This document shows positions 1 through 7,729 of a DNA stretch of 48,524 bases, in pieces. A model generated the notes under the pieces. It did no database searches. It worked only from the letters and a program-made list of their open reading frames with translations, and was not told where the DNA came from. Position 1 is the first letter of the stretch; the number at the start of each line of letters is the position of its first letter. Made by a program: the position numbers and the translations under genes. This stretch comes from DAONFI01 sp035403485 (GTDB lineage Bacteria > Planctomycetota > Phycisphaerae > SM23-33). The stretch is taken from contig CAZIAZ010000018.1 in NCBI GenBank assembly GCA_964536835.1, positions 1 through 48,524 of the forward strand, read 5' to 3'.

Positions 1-55
1 GCTGAGCGTAGCGAAGCATGCCGTACAGGATTCGACGCCGGAGGCGCCGCGAAGC
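1..55. repeat. 55-bp direct repeat, copy 1, with palindromic core
   Basis: The first 55 bases recur exactly at 166-220. This copy continues into a 9-bp inverted repeat, caggattcg at 26-34 and cgaatcctg at 55-63, enclosing the palindrome ggcgcc at 42-47, so it can fold into a GC-rich hairpin. The window edge cuts the left side, so the true unit may be longer. It looks like a short interspersed palindromic repeat; no coding capacity is evident. Confidence 0.75.
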
Positions 56-165
56 GAATCCTGTCGTGCGTAGTTTTTGGGGAAAAGAAGTTTTGCGTAT
101 CTCACGACACTTTTTAAACTTTTTTGGGTAATTTTCCCAATAAGACAGGATGAGAACCTGTGCAG

Positions 166-220
166 GCTGAGCGTAGCGAAGCATGCCGTACAGGATTCGA
201 CGCCGGAGGCGCCGCGAAGC
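166..220. repeat. 55-bp direct repeat, copy 2, next to the ribE stop codon
   Basis: This is identical to 1-55 over 55 bases but loses the right hairpin arm directly after it, where gaatcctg is replaced by aactgttc. It ends 11 bases before the complementary stop codon of riboflavin synthase (231-233). The spacer between the copies (56-165) holds further small inverted repeats: tgtcgtg at 62-68 with cacgaca at 103-109, and ttggg/cccaa near 123-141. Confidence 0.75.
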
Positions 221-230
221 AACTGTTCTT

Positions 231-905
231 TCAAAATCCCTCGGATATCAGCCGTTCAATAGTCAAAGCATGGCCGACTTTTCCGGATTGCTCAAAATCA
301 ACGGGCTGAGGCGACTGCTGAAAATTTTTGAGATATTTGAGGATATATTTGCCGATTACGTCCGTTTCCACATTCACGGCATCGCCGACGCTCAAGTCGG
401 TCAGATTCGTTTCGCCGAGCGTCGTCGGAATGAGGCTGACTCCGAAACTATCGGCAGATACGAAAGTTACCGTCAGAGATACGCCGTTGACCGCCACCGA
501 ACCTTTCGTGACAAGCTGGCTGGCGATTTCACGCGAAATTCCGAATTCGACGTCCCATGTCGCACCGCGTTTTATTTTGCGAACGTGGGCTATGTCGTCG
601 ACATGGCCCTGCACAATGTGGCCGTCCAGCCCATCGCTCACCTTCAACGCCGGTTCAAGGTTCACACGAGCCCCAGCCGACAGCCTGCCCAGCGTGGATT
701 TGTCCAACGTCTCAGACATCACGTCGAATTCAGCCGTTCGGGACGTAATATTGACGGCTGTCAGACATGCGCCGTTAACCGCCACGCTTTGCCCATGCGA
801 CACCCCCTCCGCCAGAGGTCCAATCTCGATACACAACCGCAGCCCGCCGCCAGTCCTTATGACGCGTTCAACCTTCCCGACATGTTTTATTATTCCAGTA
901 AACAT
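231..905 (-). CDS. ribE: Riboflavin synthase, alpha subunit
   Basis: It should catalyse dismutation of two 6,7-dimethyl-8-ribityllumazine molecules to riboflavin, the last step of riboflavin synthesis, in the cytoplasm. The predicted 224-residue protein begins with the family hallmark MFTGIIKHVGKV. It has two lumazine-binding half-domains; the second starts near the VQGHVDDIAHV motif and contains the conserved NGVSLTV stretch. The reading frame stays open for about 100 codons further upstream, but that part lacks similarity to the family, so the ATG at 905 is chosen. A putative promoter lies just upstream. No ribosome-binding site is obvious, and with the promoter so close the leader must be very short. 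The length fits the family. The next gene upstream on this strand (1010-1405) is unrelated. Confidence 0.93.
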   Translation of the reverse strand: MFTGIIKHVGKVERVIRTGGGLRLCIEIGPLAEGVSHGQSVAVNGACLTAVNITSRTAEFDVMSETLDKSTLGRLSAGARVNLEPALKVSDGLDGHIVQGHVDDIAHVRKIKRGATWDVEFGISREIASQLVTKGSVAVNGVSLTVTFVSADSFGVSLIPTTLGETNLTDLSVGDAVNVETDVIGKYILKYLKNFQQSPQPVDFEQSGKVGHALTIERLISEGF

Positions 906-921
906 TTTTTTATCGCAAAAG

Positions 922-951
922 ATTATAACCGCAGCAAAATCCGCATTCCAA
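922..951 (-). promoter_or_regulatory. Putative sigma-70-type promoter of ribE
   Basis: On the minus strand TATAAT (922-927) is preceded after 18 bases by TTGGAA (946-951). The -10 box lies about 17 bases from the ribE ATG, so the transcript would start close to or nearly at the start codon. This is a consensus match only. Confidence 0.45.
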
Positions 952-1009
952 TATTCTTCGATAAAAACCTGACCTGCCGGCAGAAACGCAAAATCTCCGG
1001 AAACGGAAA

Positions 1010-1405
1010 TCACAGCCGTTCGGAGCGTATTTTGACCATGAAAAACACATATACGGCCGCATATACCGGAACGACTGCGAATAATAACATCCGGATATTT
1101 TTCAAATCCAACGCCTGAAAATCCAACCTCTGAACGGATTCCATTATACCGGGCAATGCATTTAAAATATCTTTGCCGAAAACCGATAATAACAGGAGAA
1201 GCAAACCCAATAACGTTATGCACGCAATCAGGGCAAGCCGTTCCTGTCGAATACTTTTGGCTAAAAATTCCGCCTCGATAATTTTATTCCTGCGTTGCAT
1301 GACCTTGTTGGTAAAGTCAGGGCGCAAGGGCTCATGCGAGGCTTTGAGACTGTCGGCAAGAGCCGTATCGAACCCGTCAATTTCAAAAAACTGCTGCCGC
1401 TTCAT
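1010..1405 (-). CDS. Small two-helix membrane protein downstream of a sigma-factor remnant
   Basis: This 131-residue protein is of unrecognised family. It has a charged N-terminal half of about 60 residues. Two hydrophobic segments follow, one near residues 62-82 (leucine-rich) and one near 107-126, ending in a short basic tail. The ATG at 1405 is chosen because GGAG stands 9 bases upstream; a TTG five codons earlier is less likely. The start lies inside the last codons of the sigma-factor remnant (stop at 1383), an overlap typical of an ECF sigma factor and its co-transcribed membrane partner. It might once have been an anti-sigma or sigma-associated membrane protein, but it shows no zinc-finger anti-sigma motif. 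That role is inference from position only. Confidence 0.6.
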   Translation of the reverse strand: MKRQQFFEIDGFDTALADSLKASHEPLRPDFTNKVMQRRNKIIEAEFLAKSIRQERLALIACITLLGLLLLLLSVFGKDILNALPGIMESVQRLDFQALDLKNIRMLLFAVVPVYAAVYVFFMVKIRSERL

Positions 1406-1530
1406 TTTTGCAGCCTCCAATATAATCCGACAAAAGAGTTTTAAGCCTCTTTCGTCCTCTAAAAAGATACGTCTTAATCGTATTTTCAGGCTTTTTCATT
1501 ATAGCCGACCCCTGCATCGGAAATTTCGGA
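1383..1530 (-). pseudogene. Remnant of an ECF-type sigma factor (region 4 only)
   Basis: The last 45 or so codons on the minus strand encode IMKKPENTIKTYLFRGRKRL, which resembles the helix-turn-helix recognition part of sigma-70 region 4 (pattern EIAxIMxxPxNTVKxxLxRARxxL). Upstream of this the frame gives no region 2 or complete region 4, and neighbouring frames show none either; a 41-nt hairpin at 1597-1637 sits where the rest of the gene should be. I read it as a truncated sigma gene whose downstream partner (1010-1405) survives. An alternative is a very short DNA-binding protein starting further upstream near 1619. No database comparison was possible. Confidence 0.45.
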
Positions 1531-1596
1531 AGCCGAAGAAAAATCCGCAACCATCTGCGAAGATGACAAAGCAGAATGATTTTCCATTCATTGCTA

Positions 1597-1637
1597 TGGT
1601 TTGTCATAGCTGTCCGCAAGGCGGCTATGACAAACCA
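1597..1637. repeat. 41-nt hairpin with 14-bp perfect arms
   Basis: Bases 1597-1610 (tggtttgtcatagc) and 1624-1637 (gctatgacaaacca) are perfect inverted repeats around a 13-base loop. No T-run follows on either strand, so it is not a standard intrinsic terminator. It lies between the sigma-factor remnant and ruvC. It could be a small mobile palindromic element or the scar of one. Confidence 0.7.
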
Positions 1638-1686
1638 GTGCGTTCGGATTTGAATTTATTGATTAGAGCTGTTATGATTGCGATTA

Positions 1687-2202
1687 ATGGCTGAAGAGCA
1701 ATTCAATACGGACGCATACAGGGTATTGGGCATCGACCCGGGGTTGAATATTACGGGTTATGCGGCGGTGGAGTTTTTTTCATCCGCCGAGCCTGTGGTA
1801 TTGGAAGCCGGCACAATCCGCACAGACTCAAAGGCTGACATGCCTCGCCGTATCGACCAGATATTTACCGATTTACAGGAAATCATCGCCGAAATTCGGC
1901 CTAACGTCGTAGCCATCGAGCAGTTATATTCGCATTACGCCCACCCGCGGACGTCAATACTCATGGGCCACGCCAGGGGCGTCATCATGCTCGCCGCAGC
2001 TCACGCCGGCATACTCGTGCACAGCGTATCAGCCACGCGCGTTAAAAAAAGTCTCACCGGCAACGGCCACGCCTCCAAGCAGCAGATGCAGCTTGCGATT
2101 CAGTCTCTGCTGTCACTAGAAAATCCCCCAGAACCGCCTGACGTCGCCGACGCGCTGGCTATCGCACTTTGTGCGGGCAGGGAAGTTCATCTGAATGTGT
2201 AA
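1687..2202 (+). CDS. ruvC: Crossover junction endodeoxyribonuclease RuvC
   Basis: This resolvase cuts Holliday junctions made by RecA and migrated by RuvAB during recombinational repair. The 171-residue protein has the RNase-H-like fold signature GIDPG with Asp17, the acidic residue of VVAIEQLY at Glu78, and the C-terminal acidic pair of PDVADALAIA at Asp152 and Asp155. These match the four catalytic carboxylates of the family. Length is usual. The ATG at 1687 is preferred over an in-frame TTG at 1678; neither has a good ribosome-binding site. No ruvA or ruvB is adjacent, and a sigma-factor remnant on the opposite strand lies upstream. Confidence 0.95.
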   Translation: MAEEQFNTDAYRVLGIDPGLNITGYAAVEFFSSAEPVVLEAGTIRTDSKADMPRRIDQIFTDLQEIIAEIRPNVVAIEQLYSHYAHPRTSILMGHARGVIMLAAAHAGILVHSVSATRVKKSLTGNGHASKQQMQLAIQSLLSLENPPEPPDVADALAIALCAGREVHLNV

Positions 2203-2344
2203 TGCCTCGGCAGTAAATCCCTGAGGTTTCAAAAACCGTTCCATATAAAATATACAAAAATACCTTCAAAAACACATTCTTTTCTGGTATCTTTTGCGGT
2301 TCAATAATCCGTAAATAATATGTTTTGAATATGGAAACTCATCC

Positions 2345-4939
2345 ATGGCAGCAAACAGATTCCGTTTATCGGCGGTATTGGCAAAATTTTTATGTCTGGC
2401 GGTTTTTCTAGCCGTTGCATCCACGGCGTTATGCCAGACTGAATCCGTAACTCTCAAATCCATACGCGGGCCGTTTCATCCATTCTCAAGCGAACGGACC
2501 TGGACCCAGAAAATCTGTGAAGTACAAAACGACGCCAGCCGTAATTTATCTCTAAGCGTCAAAACAACAGCCACGGATGACAAGCTCGGCAGACTTGAAT
2601 TCCGACGTGATTTTACATCGCCGGCGAATTCCATCCGTCAGGTGACCGTCGGAATGCGGTTCGGCAGTTTTGCCCGGATAGCCGCAGGCAGCAGGCATGG
2701 CCAGACAAAATCAGGCATGTCAAAGTTCGGCCAGACGTTCATTATCCAGGAAACTGGAAATGAACGGCAGTTATCACTTCAGGAAAGCATTTTACTCGGC
2801 GTGCCGGACAAAACATTGCACACAGCTGTAGTGAACGGTGACAACGGCGATTCTTTTGCATACATGAAGGACGACGGTTCAAATCCGCTGGGCAACATTT
2901 TGTTCATATCAGCCGGCAACGTGGAAAATCTGCCGACAAACTGGTACGGATACGAATTGTTGGACATGCTGATGGTCGGGCCGGTCGACGATTCCAAGTT
3001 ACTGCCCTCGCAATTTACGGCAATGGAACAATGGGTGCGTAAAGGCGGCAGACTGCTGATATTCTGCGGCGAGGGGTCGTTTGAGCAGTTGCAAGGCCGG
3101 CTGGGCCGGTTAGCCGGCGTCCATGCGTTGGGATTTCACCACACCGACAGATTGAACGTCGACGGCCAAACATATACGCTGGCCAAGCCGACATATTTTG
3201 CCGAACTCGCAGCCGACGGCGCCACCGTTCTCGAAACATGCGACACCCTGCCGCTGTTAACGGCAAAACGTACAGGCATGGGCGTAGTGATGGTTGCAGC
3301 ATGCTCGCTGCAAGCACTCCAGCCGCAGGGTAACTTCAACGTCTGGAAAAACGTCGCCGTACAGGTACACTCGCGACAGGCCCTCGACCCTGCAAATTTT
3401 TCCAACGTCGTTTCGGTCAAGGAGACGGTAAAAGTCGATAAGCAGGCAGAACCCGTCTCCAAAAATAAAGCCACGTCGAAAAAATTCAGCCGCCATCGCC
3501 CCGCCAGCCCCAGATATGTAGATAAAACCAGGAACGTAATTCCAGGTTTTGCGACGCTCCAGGAAATCGCCGGCCGTCAAGCCCCAAGCAGCTTTATCCC
3601 GTGCGGCATACTGCTCGGTTTCGTTTTTGCGACTCTCGCACTGGGCGGCCTGCTCAGAATATTGAGAAAAGGCGAACTGCTCTGGATATTTCTGATACCA
3701 GCCGTCGCCGTAATGTCAGTCGTAATATTTCAAATCAGCCGACACACCAGCGATACAGCCCGGCTGAGCAATGTGGGTTACGTCGCGGCACTCGGCGACG
3801 GCCAATCGTACATACAGGAATTTTACGCCTTTTATTCCGGCCCCGATGCCTCAGACGTGGATTTCGGCAGTAAATACATGAACGGCATAATCATGCCAGC
3901 CGGCGAAAACAGACTGGCCAACATGACCACACAGACTATCGTAACCGGCGACTCGCAGATGTTCATGCCTGAAAAGGGAATGAAATCGTGCGCCACCACA
4001 AGTTTTTTCACGGAAACCGTCGCCGCGTATGACCCCATGAGCGCATCGCTGTCGTTCGACTCTGCCGGCGCTACAATAAAAATAAAAAACAATCTCAAAC
4101 AGCCTGTAAACAATGCGGTGCTTTTTTCGAACATGCTTGTAATGAAAATCGGCAATATCGCACCAGGTGAAAATATCATCCGCATGAACACCGCCGACAA
4201 ACTCGCCGAAGGCGAATTTACCAGTTCGCTCATGACGCAGGACACCAAATGGAACGAACTGATATCACTGATGCTCGACCACGGCGGATTTCACAGGACA
4301 ATAACCGCTCCGCGGCTGCTGGGCTACCTGGACGGAAGCGCGATTTCACCGCTGGCTCAAACTGCGAATGTAAAGCGTCAGGGCGTAAGCGTAATTGACA
4401 TTCCCGTAACGTTTTCGCCGGTAAAATCCGGCACGGAAGTGACTATACCGGCGGCTCTCCTGCCGAGCGACGTGATGAATCTGGAAATGCCGGTGTGGAA
4501 CACCACGGCCAGAAAGTTCAATTCCTGCATTCGCCCAAGCAAATTCGTCTATCTGCTGGGACTGCCGGAAAATATCAAAAAACTAAAAAAAGCCTCCGTC
4601 GAACTGGCGATAAATCTGCAGGCGTCGGGATACGTCATGAAAGTCTCTCGCATCAGTCTGACGCCCGGCCACTCCGATACGCCGCGGCGTCATTTCAACA
4701 CAGTCGCCTTGCAGGTTTATCTGAGCGTGGACAATCCGTCCGGCGTTTATAACATATCGATACCAGATGCGGACAAACTTGCCGTACACGAAGGCAAAAT
4801 GGCAATATGTATCGAACTATCCAGGCTGAAGTCTGATATCGCCCAAACGATATCGGCAATAAACATTTCCGGCTCGTCGAATCAGGCAATGTGGAAAATC
4901 ATCAGCATTACCCCCACTCTGAAAGGAACGGTTGAGTGA
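2345..4939 (+). CDS. Large signal-peptide membrane protein, glutamine-amidotransferase-like domain
   Basis: This 864-residue protein has no family I can name. It begins with a signal peptide (hydrophobic stretch about residues 12-29, ending near ALC-Q). The region around 175-260 (GNILFISAGNV then GGRLLIFCGEG) resembles the flavodoxin-like fold of class I glutamine-amidotransferase-like domains, without an evident catalytic triad. Residues about 418-465 form two membrane segments separated by a short basic loop. The C-terminal 390 residues look beta-rich and are probably extracytoplasmic. Its stop overlaps the ATG of the ABC ATPase (TGATG), so the two are translationally coupled. A role as an accessory, extracytoplasmic part of that ABC system is a plausible inference. 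Confidence 0.75.
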   Translation: MAANRFRLSAVLAKFLCLAVFLAVASTALCQTESVTLKSIRGPFHPFSSERTWTQKICEVQNDASRNLSLSVKTTATDDKLGRLEFRRDFTSPANSIRQVTVGMRFGSFARIAAGSRHGQTKSGMSKFGQTFIIQETGNERQLSLQESILLGVPDKTLHTAVVNGDNGDSFAYMKDDGSNPLGNILFISAGNVENLPTNWYGYELLDMLMVGPVDDSKLLPSQFTAMEQWVRKGGRLLIFCGEGSFEQLQGRLGRLAGVHALGFHHTDRLNVDGQTYTLAKPTYFAELAADGATVLETCDTLPLLTAKRTGMGVVMVAACSLQALQPQGNFNVWKNVAVQVHSRQALDPANFSNVVSVKETVKVDKQAEPVSKNKATSKKFSRHRPASPRYVDKTRNVIPGFATLQEIAGRQAPSSFIPCGILLGFVFATLALGGLLRILRKGELLWIFLIPAVAVMSVVIFQISRHTSDTARLSNVGYVAALGDGQSYIQEFYAFYSGPDASDVDFGSKYMNGIIMPAGENRLANMTTQTIVTGDSQMFMPEKGMKSCATTSFFTETVAAYDPMSASLSFDSAGATIKIKNNLKQPVNNAVLFSNMLVMKIGNIAPGENIIRMNTADKLAEGEFTSSLMTQDTKWNELISLMLDHGGFHRTITAPRLLGYLDGSAISPLAQTANVKRQGVSVIDIPVTFSPVKSGTEVTIPAALLPSDVMNLEMPVWNTTARKFNSCIRPSKFVYLLGLPENIKKLKKASVELAINLQASGYVMKVSRISLTPGHSDTPRRHFNTVALQVYLSVDNPSGVYNISIPDADKLAVHEGKMAICIELSRLKSDIAQTISAINISGSSNQAMWKIISITPTLKGTVE

Positions 4940-6024
4940 TGTCATCAGAAAGCGTTCTGGTCTGTGAGAAATTGCGGAAAGCGTATGACGGCTTTGTGGC
5001 GCTGGAGGGTCTGGATCTTGAAATTCCAGCCGGCAGCGTATTTGGATACATCGGCCATAACGGCGCGGGCAAAACCACGACTATCCGGATGTTAGCCGGC
5101 CTTCTTCTGCCGTCGGACGGCCGTGCCAGCATATGCGGTTATGACGTCGTCAAAGACAGAAACCAAATCAAATCGCTGCTGGGCTATATGCCTGACAATT
5201 TCGGCGTATACGACCAGATGCGAGTATGGGAGTATCTGGACTTTTTCGGCGCAGCATATAAAATCCCCCGCAAGGAGCGCATCAGGCGATTGGATTACGT
5301 GCTTGAAATGACAGAGGGGGAATACATGCGAGACAGATTCGTCGACACGCTTTCCAAAGGCATGAAGCAGCGGGTCGGCATTGCACGTACGCTCATGCAC
5401 GACCCAAAAGTGATTCTGCTGGACGAGCCGGCGAACGGCCTTGACCCGCGGGCCAGAGTGCAGATGCGTGAACTTATACGCAAGTTGGCAGACAACGGCA
5501 AGACCATACTCGTAAGTTCACACATTCTGCCGGAGTTGGCGGCAATCTGCAATCTCGTGGGAATTCTGCATCGTGGCCGGCTGTTAGCCAGCGGCACTAT
5601 CGACGACGTGCTTAAAAATCTCCATCGCGACCGGCTTATGGAAGCCAAACTCAAGGGCGACATAACCGCCGCCCAAGACGTCCTTAAAAACGACGCGAAA
5701 GCTGCCGAGATTCAGGTTTCTGAAATCGATTCGAACATGCTTCAATTCCGCTACAGCGGCGACGACGACAGCCTTGCCGACCTGCTCGCCGCCATCAATA
5801 ACGCCGGCTCGCGGGTAGTCACGTTCCGCGAAGTGCCGCTGAGCCTCGAAGATGCCTACATGACCATAAGTGCAATGGGCCTTGAAGGCGATGAAACCGC
5901 CGACGATGCCGTCCCTGCCACAGCAGAGGAATCGCAAAATAAAGGCATTTTGCAAGAAGGCCAATGCGCAGGCTGTTGCAAATGTGACGACATCGGCTCA
6001 TGCGAGGAACACGCCGATGAATAA
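4939..6024 (+). CDS. ABC transporter ATP-binding protein with cysteine-rich C-terminal tail
   Basis: This is the ATPase subunit of an ABC-2-type exporter or membrane-complex system of the CcmA/NatA type. The 361-residue protein has Walker A GHNGAGKTT (Lys45), the signature LSKGM at about 138-142, Walker B VILLDEP (Asp162, Glu163) and the switch histidine of SSHI. After the ATPase domain comes the usual extension of about 100 residues. The last 21 residues are odd: cysteines at about 343, 346, 347, 349 and 355 form a CxxCCxCx5C cluster that could bind a metal. ATG 4939 overlaps the preceding stop; a GTG one codon earlier is possible. Its 3' end overlaps the permease start (6017) by 8 bases. 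The partner permease follows directly. Confidence 0.9.
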   Translation: MSSESVLVCEKLRKAYDGFVALEGLDLEIPAGSVFGYIGHNGAGKTTTIRMLAGLLLPSDGRASICGYDVVKDRNQIKSLLGYMPDNFGVYDQMRVWEYLDFFGAAYKIPRKERIRRLDYVLEMTEGEYMRDRFVDTLSKGMKQRVGIARTLMHDPKVILLDEPANGLDPRARVQMRELIRKLADNGKTILVSSHILPELAAICNLVGILHRGRLLASGTIDDVLKNLHRDRLMEAKLKGDITAAQDVLKNDAKAAEIQVSEIDSNMLQFRYSGDDDSLADLLAAINNAGSRVVTFREVPLSLEDAYMTISAMGLEGDETADDAVPATAEESQNKGILQEGQCAGCCKCDDIGSCEEHADE

Positions 6025-7710
6025 CCCCATTGTTCATAAGGAAGTGCTTACCTCGCTTCGCACCAAAAAAGCATTCTGGATGCAGGCGATGTTTTTTTCG
6101 TCACAGCCGTACTTATATGGCTGCTTTGGCCGGCTGACGGTTTGCAGTCCATAGGCGGCCAGGAATCCCGCCGGCTGCTGAGCGTACTGTCGATAGGCCA
6201 GCTGGTAATGATAATCCTTTTTGCGCCGGCGTTTACGGCTGCGTCGCTCACCGGCGAAAAGGAACGCAACACCATGGAAAGCCTCTACGCCAGCAAACTC
6301 AGGCCGATCGAAATCGTCGTCGGCAAGATGGCCGGCTCGCTGTGCTTTCTGCTGCTGACGGTTCTGACCGGCACAGTCGCACTTGTCATGCCGCTGCTGC
6401 TGGGCGGAGTGGAATGGCAGGAGGTGGCGGCGATAACCGGCATAAATTTCATGTCGGCGATTTTTCTCGGCATGCTGGGGCTGCTGGTCAGCACAATCAT
6501 GCAGCGAAGTTATCGGGCGATAATCTGCACGTACATTCTGCTGTTGATTGTATGTTTCGCCTTCGCTCTGCCGGCCTGGCCGATAGGCCAAGGCGCCAGC
6601 CTCCTCAAACGCAGCGACCCGATAACGCAGATGTTTCTGCATTTTCTGGCATCGCTGAGCCCGATAGAGGCTATGCTCTCCCGCGTATGGCCTGGCAATG
6701 AACTCGTACAGGGCGTAAAAACGCTTCCGCCAATGTGGCTGGTGTTTCTGCCGCTGAGCATAATCATGTCGCTGGGCATAGCAGTCCTTTGCATACTCAA
6801 ACTGCGAAAGCCATTCAAGCCGCCGCGGCCGAGAGAAAAACTCGCCGTCGTTGAACGCAATGAAGTCCGCGCAAGTTCAGTGATATTGTACTTGTGGTTC
6901 TTCGACCCGCGACGAAGAAGGAAAAATATCGCGTGGTGGCAGAATCCCGTGCTGATGAAGGAATTCCGGACACGGCCGATGCTCCAGACACGCTGGCTGC
7001 TGAGGGCATTCGGCATATGCCTGATAACGTCGGTACTGCTCATGATTCTCGTGAGTATCTCTATCAGCCAGTTCGTCGAGGAATCCACGAATATGACGAA
7101 CATGATGGCTACCGCAGTGGCGGTCATGGTTGTGGTTCTGGTGGTGCTCATCGGGCCGGCGATAGCAGGCGGAACAATATGCTCGGACATCGAAACCGGC
7201 GTATGGGATTTGCTCAGAATCTCCCCCATGCGAAGCTGGCAGATAGTCAGCGGCAAGTTCCAGGCGTCGATAATTCCGCTGATTCTGTTAGCCGTCGCGA
7301 CACTGCCGGCCATGTTCATATTGCTGGTTTTCGACGTAACGCTGCTGCCCAACCTTCTGCGGATATGTGCCGTGGTAGGCGTAACGATTATTTTCGTAAC
7401 GACGGCGGGCACTTTTTTCTCCAGCATATTCAGACGCACAGCCGTAGCCACGGCATGGGCTTACGGCCTCGTAGTGAGCATAACGCTGCTTACGCTGCTG
7501 GTGCTGCTGGCAAAAGACCTTTTTACGCAAAAATTCATCTCCGACGTTTTTCTGATAAACCCTATAGTCGCGGCAATGGACGCAGCCGGCAACGTCGAAA
7601 TGCAGAAGATGGGTTTGCTGCGGCTGCACATACAGATAATGTGCACAGCGACCGCCGTTCTGCTGGCTGTGACGGTACTGCGGGTTTTCCAGCTCAGAAA
7701 GGCTGACTGA
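6017..7710 (+). CDS. ABC-2-type permease, reading frame broken at a T7 run
   Basis: This is the membrane subunit for the preceding ATPase. The ATG at 6017 overlaps the ATPase gene and starts MNNPIVHKEVLTSLRTKKAFW. At the T7 run (6092-6098) the frame must shift: the following sequence VTAVLIWLLWPADGLQSIGG, and all later membrane segments, are in another frame. One additional T would give a continuous 564-residue protein. The protein has two halves, each with about six membrane helices. The second starts with a new ABC-2-like N-terminus (VLMKEFRTRPMLQTRWLLR, near 6950), so it resembles a fused two-domain permease. The break could be a homopolymer sequencing error, a real mutation, or slippage-mediated frameshifting. 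An internal ATG at 6142 would give a truncated protein of 522 residues. Confidence 0.8.
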
Positions 7711-7729
7711 TTTTTACGGGACGCATAAA

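Noticed and set aside
183..1118. Long plus-strand open frame over ribE
   Set aside because: It lies antisense to the clear riboflavin synthase and its translation resembles no protein; GC-rich codon bias of the real gene keeps the opposite frame open.
231..1223. A 330-residue version of riboflavin synthase with a long N-terminal extension
   Set aside because: The extra residues show no conserved pattern and the hallmark MFTGII lies at the ATG at 905; it also would overlap the gene at 1010-1405.
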